Source of the DNA: CBDAUN01 sp965214615
Lineage (GTDB): Bacteria > Pseudomonadota > Gammaproteobacteria > Arenicellales > JAJDZL01
DNA: 64,000 bases
Reading direction: 5' to 3'
Assembly: GCA_965214615.1 (NCBI GenBank)
Contig: OZ243952.1
Coordinates: 1,612,001-1,676,000, forward strand
Shown here piece by piece: positions 9,028 to 17,562 of the stretch. Within the stretch, counting starts at the first letter, position 1. Each line of letters begins with the position of its first letter. A program made the position numbers and the translations under genes. The notes beneath the pieces were generated by a model. It was not told where the DNA came from. It searched no databases and saw nothing but the letters and a program-made list of their open reading frames with translations.

Positions 9028-9849
9028 ATGCAAGAGAAATTGACTTATCCGGATGCAAATTTTTTGAGCGGTCGCGCCGCATTGGTCACTGGAGGATTTT
9101 CCGGTGTGGGACTGGCTACAGCTTTGAGACTGGCTCGCTTTGGCGCTTCCGTGGCGGTCGGGTCTCGCAATGAAACTCGCGGAGAAAGTGAAATTGGCGC
9201 AGTGCGCGAATCTCTCCTGGCATATGGACAAGGCGTCTTCTGCGGCCGTCTCGATGTTTGCGGTTCAGAATCCGTGGAAGCATTTGTTGCGAGCGCGCAA
9301 GCAGAGATTGGACCGATTGACATTCTCGTTAACGCAGCAGGAATCACAGTCGAGCAAAGTGTTTCGGAACACACTGATGAGCTGTGGCAGAAAATTATCG
9401 AAACCAACCTGACAGGGGCGTTTCGCCTGACTCGGGCAGTCTTGCCCGCAATGATGCAGCGCGGCTGGGGACGAATCATCAATATCGGGTCGACCGCGGC
9501 AACTGTCGGCTGGAAGGACAATCCGGCGTATTGCGCATCTAAGGCCGGGCTTCTTGGATTGACGCGCTGCGTAGCACTTGAAGGCGCTCCGCGAGGTGTC
9601 AGTTGCGTCATGGTTTCCCCGACATGGGTCGATACGAAGCTGATGCGGGAAAACGTTGAGGAAATTGCTCAGCGCGAAGGACGCGGTCGCAGCGCTAGCG
9701 AGGTAATTGACGAAATTATTGCCGACAATCCTCAAAATCGATTGATTCAGCCCGATGAGGTCGCTGCAACGGCTGTCTTCCTGTGCTGTGACGAAGCCGT
9801 CGGCTTGTCGATGGACAATATCCAGATAACTGCAGGGGCGCTTTGGTGA
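9028..9849 (+). CDS. SDR family oxidoreductase
   Basis: A 273-residue classical short-chain dehydrogenase. It shows TGGFSGVG (cofactor loop, residues about 20-27), LVNAAG, INIGSTAA with the active-site Ser, YCASK with the catalytic Tyr and Lys, and a C-terminal FLCCDEAVG segment typical of 3-oxoacyl-ACP or 3-hydroxybutyrate dehydrogenase relatives. AAGGA lies 10-14 bases before the ATG. It is divergent from the sulfotransferase and close to the carnitine operon, which already encodes one SDR. Conversion between acetoacetate and 3-hydroxybutyrate is a reasonable guess given the BKACE gene, but the sequence does not fix the substrate. Confidence 0.8.
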   Translation: MQEKLTYPDANFLSGRAALVTGGFSGVGLATALRLARFGASVAVGSRNETRGESEIGAVRESLLAYGQGVFCGRLDVCGSESVEAFVASAQAEIGPIDILVNAAGITVEQSVSEHTDELWQKIIETNLTGAFRLTRAVLPAMMQRGWGRIINIGSTAATVGWKDNPAYCASKAGLLGLTRCVALEGAPRGVSCVMVSPTWVDTKLMRENVEEIAQREGRGRSASEVIDEIIADNPQNRLIQPDEVAATAVFLCCDEAVGLSMDNIQITAGALW

Positions 9850-10548
9850 GGTGCTGGCAAATGCCCATTGGCTGGCGCCTCGTTCGCTCAGCGGTCAGAT
9901 TAAATTTTACGCAGCGCTTGCGCAACGCTCCGATGCGCTTGCGCGTAGGTATGGCTATGCATGCCCTTTTGCTTTAATCAGCGCTTGAACTGTAGCGCGA
10001 CAATCAAGCTGCATAGGAACGTATATCGAGTATTCGGATTCTTTATGACTCGACCTTGAAATTGGTGATGTGGCTTCATCATTCGCTGGTCCCTAAAATG
10101 CTGACGCCGTAGCGGTTAAATACCGAATCCAATGATCCATCAGAGATTCAATGCATCACTTCTTGCCAGTTTCCTTTTTTGTCGTTCGAACGCGGTTTCG
10201 TTTTCTGCTTGTCTGGTATTCATGCATTCCTCCAAATATGCCAACTTGGCTACCAAGTCTTGACGCTCTTGAATGGTCATTCATATAGCATATCGATGTC
10301 ATAGAAAAAATATTCGATGACCGGCGGCGTCGTTGCGATGTCATTCCTATTATCAGAACATATTAAATCAAATACTTAGATCTATATTTATATGAAGTCG
10401 ATTTAAGTCTGATTTTCATTGTGAACGCTGCGTTGTGCGGATCCCCCATCCAGTCGAGTGATTGAGCCGGCAGGCATCACTGAGCCCGACGCCAAAATAG
10501 AAATATCTTGAATTGTGCGGTAGCGGGTATGATTGATCAATAAGACGC
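9850..10548. other. Mostly non-coding, AT-rich region with one small ORF
   Basis: This 700-base stretch becomes AT-rich toward 10300-10400. It contains two direct copies of GCGCTTGCGC (9914-9923 and 9935-9944) and one plausible small minus-strand gene (10140-10280), listed separately. No mobile element or RNA gene was recognised. Confidence 0.4.
10140..10280 (-). CDS. Possible 46-residue helical small protein
   Basis: A short frame from ATG 10280 to TGA 10140-10142 encodes 46 residues, starting MTIQERQDLVAKLAYLEE and ending RQKRKLARSDALNL. It is highly charged with regular hydrophobic spacing, so it would fold as a helix or coiled coil. There is no ribosome site before the first ATG, but an internal ATG (Met20) is preceded by GGAGGA at 5 bases, so a 27-residue product is also possible. 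It is divergent from the fic gene 270 bases away. No family was recognised. It may be a real small gene or the tail of a lost one. Confidence 0.35.
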   Translation of the reverse strand: MTIQERQDLVAKLAYLEECMNTRQAENETAFERQKRKLARSDALNL

Positions 10549-11583
10549 TTGAATTGCATCGGATGCACATTGAATTACCGACCTCCCTATACCATAACTC
10601 CGGCAATCCTGAATCAAGTCGCAACGATCAGCGAAAATCTCGGAAGACTGACGGTGCTGATCGATCAGGCGAGATCGCTGCGGCTAAGGCGCATAAACCG
10701 AATTCGAACCATTCAAGGATCGCTGGCGATTGAGGGCAATACGCTAAGCCAGGCCCAAATTACGGCAATTGTGGGTGGCAAGCGAGTTATTGCACCGCCG
10801 CGCGAGGTGCAGGAAGTGAAAAATGCCTTGGCGGCCTACGATCTTTTCGATAAGTGGAACCCGGAAGCCCAAGAAGATCTGCTGGAAGCACACCGGATAC
10901 TGATGGCCGGCTTGATTGACGAATCGGGCATGTATCGCAGCGGCGGCACCGGAGTTATGACGGGGAACCAAATTACGCATGTCGCGCCTCCAGCAAGTCG
11001 AGTTGCTCACTTGATCACTGATCTGCTCGAATGGTTGGCAGAAACCGAAAATCACCCGTTGATTGCAAGCTCTGTCTTTCACTATGAATTTGAATTTATT
11101 CACCCTTTTGCCGACGGTAATGGCCGCATGGGACGGTTGTGGCAAAGTTTGATCCTGGCGCGCTGGAACCCCTTGCTTGCGGAAATTCCGGTCGAAAGCT
11201 TGATATTCGAGCATCAGGATGAATATTATCTTGCCCTGCAGGAAAGCACGCGGAATACCGATTCGGCGCCATTCATTACTTTCATGCTGCGGATGATTCT
11301 GGATGCTGTAGCCACTTCAACCCCCCAAGTCACCCCCCAAGTCACCCCCCAAGTCAGCGACCTGTTGACGGTGATTCAAGGTGCCATGAACCGGGATGCG
11401 CTGCAAACTGCTCTCGGTCTTTCGGATCGCAAATCGTTTCGCGAGCTCTACATCAGTCCGGCACTGAATGCCGGACTGATTGAAATGACGATTCCTGAAA
11501 AGCCGCGCAGCCGCCTGCAACAATACCAACTTACACAAAAGGGACTTCTTTGGCAGGAATGGAATCCCGTTACCAAGCCATAG
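10549..11583 (+). CDS. Fic domain protein (probable AMP-transferase)
   Basis: A 344-residue Fic protein. The catalytic motif HPFADGNGRMGR starts at His185. An N-terminal SLAIEGN (residues 58-64) fits the inhibitory helix motif [S/T]xxxE[G/N] of class II Fic proteins, so it should be self-inhibited and need no separate antitoxin. Fic enzymes usually transfer AMP from ATP to hydroxyls of target proteins. A TPQV-TPQV-TPQV linker precedes a C-terminal winged-helix-like segment (LGLSDRKSFRELYISPAL). The linker is encoded by three perfect 12-bp repeats, each with a C6 run. The start is uncertain: TTG at 10549 or TTG at 10570, neither with a good ribosome site. The target is unknown. Confidence 0.88.
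   Translation: MNCIGCTLNYRPPYTITPAILNQVATISENLGRLTVLIDQARSLRLRRINRIRTIQGSLAIEGNTLSQAQITAIVGGKRVIAPPREVQEVKNALAAYDLFDKWNPEAQEDLLEAHRILMAGLIDESGMYRSGGTGVMTGNQITHVAPPASRVAHLITDLLEWLAETENHPLIASSVFHYEFEFIHPFADGNGRMGRLWQSLILARWNPLLAEIPVESLIFEHQDEYYLALQESTRNTDSAPFITFMLRMILDAVATSTPQVTPQVTPQVSDLLTVIQGAMNRDALQTALGLSDRKSFRELYISPALNAGLIEMTIPEKPRSRLQQYQLTQKGLLWQEWNPVTKP
11321..11356 (+). repeat. 3 x 12-bp tandem repeat inside fic
   Basis: Three perfect head-to-tail copies of CCCCCCAAGTCA encode the TPQV linker of the Fic protein. Each unit carries a six-C run, so replication slippage could add or drop whole units in frame, or shift frame within a run. Confidence 0.95.
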
Positions 11584-11938
11584 GGCGTACATCAAATGAC
11601 GATCGGATCGTGGCTATTTCGCGCAGGCAAGCGATTCTGAGAGTAACGCCGGTGTTGCGAGCGCGGAATTTCGCAATGGTTACAGGTTGGCTTTGTTCTT
11701 GCTGGCAACACGCGAGTAGATGGATTCCATCACTTCCACAAACGACTTATCGCTTTGCCAAAATTGCGGATACTCGCCGCCTCGCTTGATCAGTATCGCA
11801 GGAGTTACCGCATCCTCGGCATTTACCACCTGCGGCACCGAATTGTCACGTGACGCTTCGCCTGATAAGGCTATTCGGCGATTCATTGATGAACTGCCTC
11901 AAAGCAGAGGCATTGATGCCAGAAGGACTCGATCGGTC
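11584..11938. other. Intergenic region with an unassigned minus-strand ORF
   Basis: A minus-strand frame at 11680-11886 encodes 68 residues ending in a protein-like stretch (ILIKRGGEYPQFWQSDK). A GAGG lies about 10 bases before its ATG. No family was recognised, and it could be a gene remnant. Otherwise nothing is seen between fic and the transporter gene. Confidence 0.3.
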
Positions 11939-13159
11939 CTATGACTTGTTCTGCCTGTAGCCGCTATGAATTCCCCATTGCATCGCCGCCAGCGTGGCTA
12001 GGCTGAACAAAGCGAATGCGCCAACCTGAACAATGACCGTGCCATCGAAGAACTGTCCGATCACTCCGCCGAATGCGACCGCAACGAAGGTGGCAAGAGA
12101 CGATACCAGCGCCGCGCCAACACCGGCTACATGGCCGAGCGGTTCCATTGCCAGCGCGTTGAGATTTCCGAACAATGTTCCCATGCACAGGAACACGACG
12201 CCCAAATATCCGAGATAGAGCCAAAATGGCGGCAGACCATCGAAAGGGACAAAGGCCAGGAATGCAACGGTGGAAACGACGGCGACAGCGAATGCCGCAG
12301 TGTTTGAAATTTGATGCATGCTCCATCGGTTGAGCAGCCGGTCGTTGGCAACCGAACCCGCGCCGATCGCAAGCGCCAGAATGCCGAAGTAAACCGGGAA
12401 CAGAGCACCGGTGTCGTAAGTGACCTGGAATATCTGCTGCGCAGTGCTCAGGTATGTGACAAATGGCGAAAACACCAGTCCGGTAGCAAGTGCGTAGCCA
12501 AGCGATGGTCGGGTGCGCACAATGACCCCGAGCGAATTGGAGATCGAGCCAACAGAGAACGGCAGGCGTTTTTCAACCGCGAGCGTTTCGGGCTGGCGAA
12601 TTGCGAACCAGGCGAAGACGATTGCAGCCATGGCGAGGAATGTCGCAAAAATTGCCCTCCAGTCCCCGAACAACAAGATTGTCTGCCCAAGCAGCGGTGC
12701 AACTGCGGGAACAAGTATGAATATGGCCATGACGAACGACATGAGCTTTGCCATTTGCTGTCCGCTGAATTGATCGCGAACCAGCGCCATGGTCACGACC
12801 CTCGGACTCGCAGCTCCGATGCCTTGCAGCACACGGCCTGCAATCATCGCATCAAATGAGGTGGCGACAAGAGAAATAACACATCCGGCCATAAACAGCA
12901 TGAGTCCGACGATGATCGCGAGCTTTCTGCCAATTCGATCGGAAAGAGGGCCGAATAGCAATTGCCCCAATCCGAGACCGACAAACAAGGAGGTGATGAC
13001 GAATTGTGCGTCGTTCTCGTGCTGCACTCCCAGATCTCGTCCGATTGCCGGCAGCGCCGGCAGCATTGCATCGACGCTGAGTGCTACCAGCGACATCAGG
13101 AACGCAATGAGCGGAACGAATTCCGCGGTGCGAAGCCTGCTGCGCACAGGGCGGATCAT
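11939..13159 (-). CDS. Bcr/CflA-family MFS multidrug exporter
   Basis: A 406-residue major facilitator of the inner membrane with about 12 hydrophobic segments. The first pair carries the Bcr/CflA-type signature (DAMLPALPAIGRDLG). The loop 2-3 motif is GPLSDRIGRK, and motif C appears as FILVPAVAPLLGQTI. Members export drugs or metabolites by proton antiport. The gene stands alone on the minus strand, convergent with fic across a 355-base gap. Its length is normal. The substrate cannot be told from sequence. Confidence 0.88.
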   Translation of the reverse strand: MIRPVRSRLRTAEFVPLIAFLMSLVALSVDAMLPALPAIGRDLGVQHENDAQFVITSLFVGLGLGQLLFGPLSDRIGRKLAIIVGLMLFMAGCVISLVATSFDAMIAGRVLQGIGAASPRVVTMALVRDQFSGQQMAKLMSFVMAIFILVPAVAPLLGQTILLFGDWRAIFATFLAMAAIVFAWFAIRQPETLAVEKRLPFSVGSISNSLGVIVRTRPSLGYALATGLVFSPFVTYLSTAQQIFQVTYDTGALFPVYFGILALAIGAGSVANDRLLNRWSMHQISNTAAFAVAVVSTVAFLAFVPFDGLPPFWLYLGYLGVVFLCMGTLFGNLNALAMEPLGHVAGVGAALVSSLATFVAVAFGGVIGQFFDGTVIVQVGAFALFSLATLAAMQWGIHSGYRQNKS

Positions 13160-13632
13160 TCTGCTCGCTCTGCGGTAGACTTACTCGCCTTGCTGCAACT
13201 GTGCCGCCTTTGTGCAATCGAAGTCAGGTTCTGTGGCATCTGTTCAATTTTCTGTGATACTGCGTCCGCAAGCGTACAGCATTTTCGATTCCGAGTCGCG
13301 ATATGTTCCGCAAGCAGGGATGTGAGCAATGAAAGTATCGGAATTTGCGACTTGGCAAATGCGGACATGGCTCAGCCACCCTATAGCGGCGCAAAGCGAA
13401 CTCGAATTCAACTTGCTGCAATCTGATACAAATTTGCACATCGAAATTCAGATATCAGCTATTTGGCAATTGCAGGGCACCGTTCCGCTTGCGGATGTCG
13501 CTATTGTTCGAATGGCATCTGAGATCGAAATTCTTATGAACGGGCGAACTGTCTTGCCATTTTCGGTGATAGCCCTGCTTCTATAGGCAGGCAAATGGCC
13601 GATGCAGGAAATCGGCGAAGCCTTCCTAGTCT
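13160..13632. other. Intergenic region, no supported gene
   Basis: About 470 bases lie between the transporter start and the stop of the flavin oxidoreductase gene. A plus-strand frame at 13329-13586 (85 residues, preceded by GCAGGGA) has no recognisable domain. I see no repeat or RNA gene. Confidence 0.3.
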
Positions 13633-14871
13633 TCAGTCCGGATTGTGCAAGTGCGCAAACTTCTCGCTCCACTTGACGCAGCGTTGCGCATCGCGATTTT
13701 CATAGGTGGTGATGGCAGTCGGAAGATCCATTTCGAACGCGTCCTCCATGGCTTCTCCCAAAGCAGTCAATCGCATGGTATACCACGCGGTCACGCCGCC
13801 GGGCGGCCGCGACTTGAACTTTGGAAACTCCGGATCGCCGCCAGCCTCGCTCAGCCAGGCTTGTGCAAGTTCAGGAAAAAGTGCCATGGCACGCGCCAAC
13901 CCCACCATGTCGACCGCGCCGCTTGCTACAGACTCCACTGCTTGCTCGCGCCTTTTGAAACCTCCCGTCAGCATCAACGGCACATCCACCGCCTGTTTCG
14001 CCAGTCGTGCAAAATTCAGAAAGTATGGACCTCCATCCGATGACCCTTCGGAGCTTGCTGTTGCTCCTGGAAAATAGGTGCCGCCGCTGATGTCAATCAG
14101 ATCGATCGACGTTTGGCCGACAAGACGTACCGCCTCCAAAGCATCTTCCTGCGTCAATCCTCCTTCGAGCTTGTCGGTAGAGTTGATCTTGATTGTGACG
14201 GGGAACTTTGGTCCAACGGCATGCCGTATCCCTTCAATCACTTCGAGTACGATTCGGCATCGTCCTTCGATTGAGCCGCCGTAGCCGTCGGTCCGCCGGT
14301 TAAACAGCGGAGATAGGAATTGGCTGAGCAGAAACCCGTGACCGGCGTGAATTTGAACACCGGTGAATCCTGCACTCTGCGCATGCGCAGCGCCTTTTGC
14401 ATAGATGCTTGGCAGATCGCGGATTTCTTCAGCCGACATGCCATCGCAATGAAGACCGTTGATGTTCAGCGCAGACGGCCCTTTGGGATGACTGATCGGC
14501 AAGTGCGAGAGCGCTCCGGCATGACCGAGTTGCGGCCACAGATGTGCGCCATCGACTGTGGAACGGCTGACCAGCGACTGAACTGCCAATTTGTCGGAAT
14601 GCGCTCCAAGCACAAGATTTCCAGGCTTTTCCGGATAGCGCGGATCAACTTGAACCTCACCGATAATGGACAGTGCGGCCCCGGATTGAGCCCACCTCTC
14701 ATAAAGCCGGACCTGAGTCTGTGTCGGATTGCCTTCGCCGTTTCCGAGCGAATCCGACATCGCCGACTTGGCGAGTCTGTTTTTCAGAACTGCTCCGCAA
14801 GGAAGGTTCAGCGGCTTTCCGAGCGTTTTGCCCGGACTGGCGGAATCGAATCCGCTGATGCGTTCGCTCAT
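13633..14871 (-). CDS. Old yellow enzyme family NADH:flavin oxidoreductase
   Basis: A 412-residue FMN-dependent TIM-barrel oxidoreductase. The family core is clear: QIHAGHGFLLSQFLSP with the substrate-binding His pair, then RTDGYGGS, TIKINS, and a phosphate-binding LTGGFKRR followed by VGLARAM. Enzymes of this type reduce activated C=C bonds or demethylate small substrates. The length is slightly above simple ene-reductases, and no second FAD/NAD domain or iron-sulfur domain follows. It lies on the same strand as the AcuI-like gene 230 bases upstream and may or may not be co-transcribed. The substrate is unknown. Confidence 0.88.
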   Translation of the reverse strand: MSERISGFDSASPGKTLGKPLNLPCGAVLKNRLAKSAMSDSLGNGEGNPTQTQVRLYERWAQSGAALSIIGEVQVDPRYPEKPGNLVLGAHSDKLAVQSLVSRSTVDGAHLWPQLGHAGALSHLPISHPKGPSALNINGLHCDGMSAEEIRDLPSIYAKGAAHAQSAGFTGVQIHAGHGFLLSQFLSPLFNRRTDGYGGSIEGRCRIVLEVIEGIRHAVGPKFPVTIKINSTDKLEGGLTQEDALEAVRLVGQTSIDLIDISGGTYFPGATASSEGSSDGGPYFLNFARLAKQAVDVPLMLTGGFKRREQAVESVASGAVDMVGLARAMALFPELAQAWLSEAGGDPEFPKFKSRPPGGVTAWYTMRLTALGEAMEDAFEMDLPTAITTYENRDAQRCVKWSEKFAHLHNPD

Positions 14872-15104
14872 ATCAGATTATTCAGCGAATACTTCGCCTT
14901 CTCGCGGTTTGCACGGTTTTTCCGCCATGCCGGTTTTCCGGGTTCGTCGCACGCTGACTTTTCGGGCATTTTCAGCGATTTCCATGGATCCACGCTGACC
15001 GATAGAAAAATTTTGATTTCGGCCCAAGAATTGAAACACCGTCAATCTGGGTCGAAACAGGCTCAGCGCACGAATCAAAATCAGCTTTCGTTCGATTTGA
15101 AGCT

Positions 15105-16103
15105 TTACTGCACCTTGACGACGACCCGTCCCACTACGGTTCCTTCCATGAACTGATCGAAGGCCGACGGCAGATCATCGAACTCGACAACGCTTTTCAC
15201 GATCGAATCCAATTTCGGACTCAAGTCGCCACTCAATCGCTGCCAGGCCAAGTCGCGGACTTCGCGAGGCATCTCGATCGAGTTGATGCCAAGCAGGGAA
15301 ACGCCTCGAATGATGAACGGCATCACCGTTGAATTCAGTCCGATGCCGCCGGCGAGACCGATTGACGCGATATTGCCCCACGGACGCACAGTGCGGGTCA
15401 GCCAGTTCAGCGTATCTCCGCCGACATTGTCGACTGCGCCGCCCCAGACAGCGCTTTCAAGAGGCCGGGTTCCCATTTCCACTGTGTGCCGGTCTACGAT
15501 GTCAGTCGCACCGAGATCCTTTAGGTATCCGTCAAACTGAGGCTTGCCTGAAAATGCAGTGACCGAATAGCCGATATTTGAAAGCATGTTGATCGCAAAA
15601 CTCCCGACACCGCCCGTAGCCCCGGTTACAACGATGGGACCGCGCTCGGGAACTTGTCCGTTGTCTTCCATGCGAATGACAGCTATAGCAGCGGTGAAGC
15701 CGGCAGTGCCTATGGCCATCGCATCGTATTGCGTAATCCCCGACGGCATCGGTACGATGCAGTCGCCGGGAAGCCGTGCGTATTCGGAATATCCGCCGTC
15801 ATGAATTTCCGACAATCCGCAGCCGCATACCAGTACTTGGTCGCCTTCCCTATAGCGTGCGTCCCTTGACGAAGCCACCGTTCCGGCCAAGTCGATTCCG
15901 CCGTTGAGCGGGTATCGCCGCAGGATTTTTCCCTTGCCGGTCGCAGCAAGCGCATCCTTGAAATTGATCGTCGAGTAACTCGTGCGGATGACGACATCGC
16001 CTTCGGTCAAATCATCAATGCTCATTTGTTCGAAATTGGCGGATATCTTCTTGCGATCGCCGTCGGCAACTTGATTGATGCGATAGCTGCGAAATGGCTC
16101 CAT
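15105..16103 (-). CDS. AcuI/YhdH-type acrylyl-CoA or quinone reductase (MDR family)
   Basis: A 332-residue medium-chain reductase without zinc ligands. Visible motifs are STINFKDALAATGKG near the N-terminus, GIDLAGTV, the NADPH-binding VTGATGGVGSFA (residues about 150-161), and SIGLAGG. The profile matches the YhdH/AcuI subfamily, which reduces acrylyl-CoA to propionyl-CoA with NADPH in DMSP or 3-hydroxypropionate metabolism. Start 16103 is chosen because GGGAGA lies 8 bases upstream; an earlier TTG at 16130 lacks such a site. No other DMSP gene is seen nearby, so general detoxification of reactive enoyl compounds is equally likely. Confidence 0.82.
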   Translation of the reverse strand: MEPFRSYRINQVADGDRKKISANFEQMSIDDLTEGDVVIRTSYSTINFKDALAATGKGKILRRYPLNGGIDLAGTVASSRDARYREGDQVLVCGCGLSEIHDGGYSEYARLPGDCIVPMPSGITQYDAMAIGTAGFTAAIAVIRMEDNGQVPERGPIVVTGATGGVGSFAINMLSNIGYSVTAFSGKPQFDGYLKDLGATDIVDRHTVEMGTRPLESAVWGGAVDNVGGDTLNWLTRTVRPWGNIASIGLAGGIGLNSTVMPFIIRGVSLLGINSIEMPREVRDLAWQRLSGDLSPKLDSIVKSVVEFDDLPSAFDQFMEGTVVGRVVVKVQ

Positions 16104-16276
16104 TGCTGTTTCTCCCTTCGTCAATGCCAATATTACAGATTCGGTGCTTCAGACCTGCCTGCCAGGCATGTCGAATTGCTGAATCAGGTTAAAATGTCGA
16201 TTCTATCATTTGCCGAGAATGATTTACCGATTTTCACTGCAAGCATTTAGAATACTGGAGCGAATAGGGAGGTCCC

Positions 16277-16621
16277 GTGGCGCAAGACACAATTTTTTCA
16301 AAGATCATCGCAAAGGAAATACCGGCTGACATCGTCTATGAGGACGACACTTTAATTGCCTTCAAGGACATCAGTCCGCAGGCTCCGGTGCACATCCTGC
16401 TTGTGCCGAAAACACCGATTCCTACAGTCAACGATGTGACGCCGGACGATGAGCAGTCCCTGGGGCACCTGTTTGTGATCGCTGCAAAACTGGCGAAAGA
16501 AAACGGCATCGACGCCGATGGCTATCGATTGACTGTCAACTGCAATCGCGACGGCGGGCAGGAGGTGTTTCATCTGCACATGCATCTCATGGGCGGCCGG
16601 CGCATGCAGAGGATGGGCTAG
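16277..16621 (+). CDS. HIT family protein (HINT-like)
   Basis: A 114-residue histidine-triad protein with the active-site motif HLHMHLMGG near the C-terminus, preceded by the conserved N-x-N-x-D-G-G-Q-E segment. HINT proteins hydrolyse purine nucleoside phosphoramidates and aminoacyl-AMP by-products in the cytosol. The start is GTG at 16277 with GGGAGG just upstream. The gene is single and convergent with bamE, 46 bases away. Length and motifs are typical. Confidence 0.92.
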   Translation: MAQDTIFSKIIAKEIPADIVYEDDTLIAFKDISPQAPVHILLVPKTPIPTVNDVTPDDEQSLGHLFVIAAKLAKENGIDADGYRLTVNCNRDGGQEVFHLHMHLMGGRRMQRMG

Positions 16622-16667
16622 TCGGTTCGCAATGCCGCTCGGGCGCACGCAGTCGCCGCGGCTCGCG

Positions 16668-17018
16668 CTAATTATCCTGAGAACTCTCGGGGGATTCCTC
16701 CGAGTCTGCTTTGATTTCGATAATTTCGGCCACGCGGTCGCCATCGAAAATAACCGTAGTCCGTTTTAGCACCGTAGGGTCCCCGCCTTCGATCGCGACG
16801 CTGTAGAGGTAGTCCCACCGGTTGTCTCTGAATTTGTCCACCACCAGCGGGGTGCCCATGATGTCGGCAACCTGCTCGCGCGTCATGCCGATTGTCAGTT
16901 TGTCGGCCTCGTCTGCCGCCGAGTCCTGACCCTGATGGATGTCTGCCCGGTAGATCTGGCATCCGGATACGGCGGCCGCCAGCACCAACGCGACGGCTGG
17001 CAATAGGATTTTCTTCAT
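16668..17018 (-). CDS. bamE: Outer membrane assembly lipoprotein BamE
   Basis: A 116-residue lipoprotein of the SmpA/OmlA family, part of the BAM complex that inserts beta-barrel proteins into the outer membrane. The start at 17018 gives MKKILL, a hydrophobic segment and a VSGC lipobox, so the mature protein begins at that Cys. The motifs YRADIHQG, LTIGMTREQV and the D-x-F-R-D-N-R-W-D-Y strand are the family hallmarks. A longer upstream frame has no signal peptide logic. It is last in the nadK-recN-NAGS-bamE minus-strand run, matching the common gammaproteobacterial adjacency of recN and bamE. Confidence 0.93.
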   Translation of the reverse strand: MKKILLPAVALVLAAAVSGCQIYRADIHQGQDSAADEADKLTIGMTREQVADIMGTPLVVDKFRDNRWDYLYSVAIEGGDPTVLKRTTVIFDGDRVAEIIEIKADSEESPESSQDN

Positions 17019-17073
17019 TTGAATCAATGTATGAACAATTCCGTTTCGGCCAGGCATAATGCCTATGACCTTG

Positions 17074-17562
17074 TCAATTCAGCTCTTTGAGAACGGCGAT
17101 TTCGGTACAGTCGTAGAATTTTGAGCATTTTATGCAAACGCCCCAGACCTTTTCAGGAAAGATCTCCTTTGGCACGGTGCGAAAGCCGATCCGGTGAAAG
17201 AATTCCGGCACGTAGGTCAGCGCCATAATCCGCGACAGTCCCATGTCTCGCGCCCGCTCAATCAGGTCTCCTACGATCATTCGCCCAAAACCGCGCTTCT
17301 CGCACGACGGGTCGACAACAAGGCTGCGAATCTCGCAAAGTTCCTGGGTGAAGATTTCCAGCGCACCGCAGCCGAGTACTTGCCCGTCAGCTTCGACGAC
17401 GCTGAATTTCGGCAGCTGGTTCAGTATCTCAAACTTGGTGCGCGGCAGAATTATGCCTTGTGCGGCAAAATTCTCCAAAAGACTGTAGATTTGCCCGACA
17501 TCGCCTGTATGACCGTCGCGCAATGCGATCTGTTGCGAAAGTTGTACTGAAGCCTGAGTCAT
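17074..17562 (-). CDS. Short-form N-acetylglutamate synthase (GNAT)
   Basis: A 162-residue GNAT acetyltransferase. The acetyl-CoA loop reads CEKRGFGRMIV, preceded by ELCEIRSLVVDP. The C-terminus carries the Cys pattern VWGVCIKCSKFYDC seen in short NAGS proteins, which acetylate glutamate with acetyl-CoA as the first step of arginine synthesis. It lacks the amino acid kinase domain of classical ArgA. Its ATG at 17562 overlaps the recN stop (ATGA), so translation is probably coupled. Its place between recN and bamE is unexpected for an arginine gene. A different small-molecule acetyltransferase role is possible. Confidence 0.75.
   Translation of the reverse strand: MTQASVQLSQQIALRDGHTGDVGQIYSLLENFAAQGIILPRTKFEILNQLPKFSVVEADGQVLGCGALEIFTQELCEIRSLVVDPSCEKRGFGRMIVGDLIERARDMGLSRIMALTYVPEFFHRIGFRTVPKEIFPEKVWGVCIKCSKFYDCTEIAVLKELN

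Noticed and set aside
11321..11356. Possible CRISPR-like repeat
   Set aside because: The 12-bp units are directly adjacent with no spacers and encode a protein linker.
14320..15156. 278-codon plus-strand frame opposite the flavin oxidoreductase gene
   Set aside because: Antisense shadow of a conserved gene, with no recognised motif.
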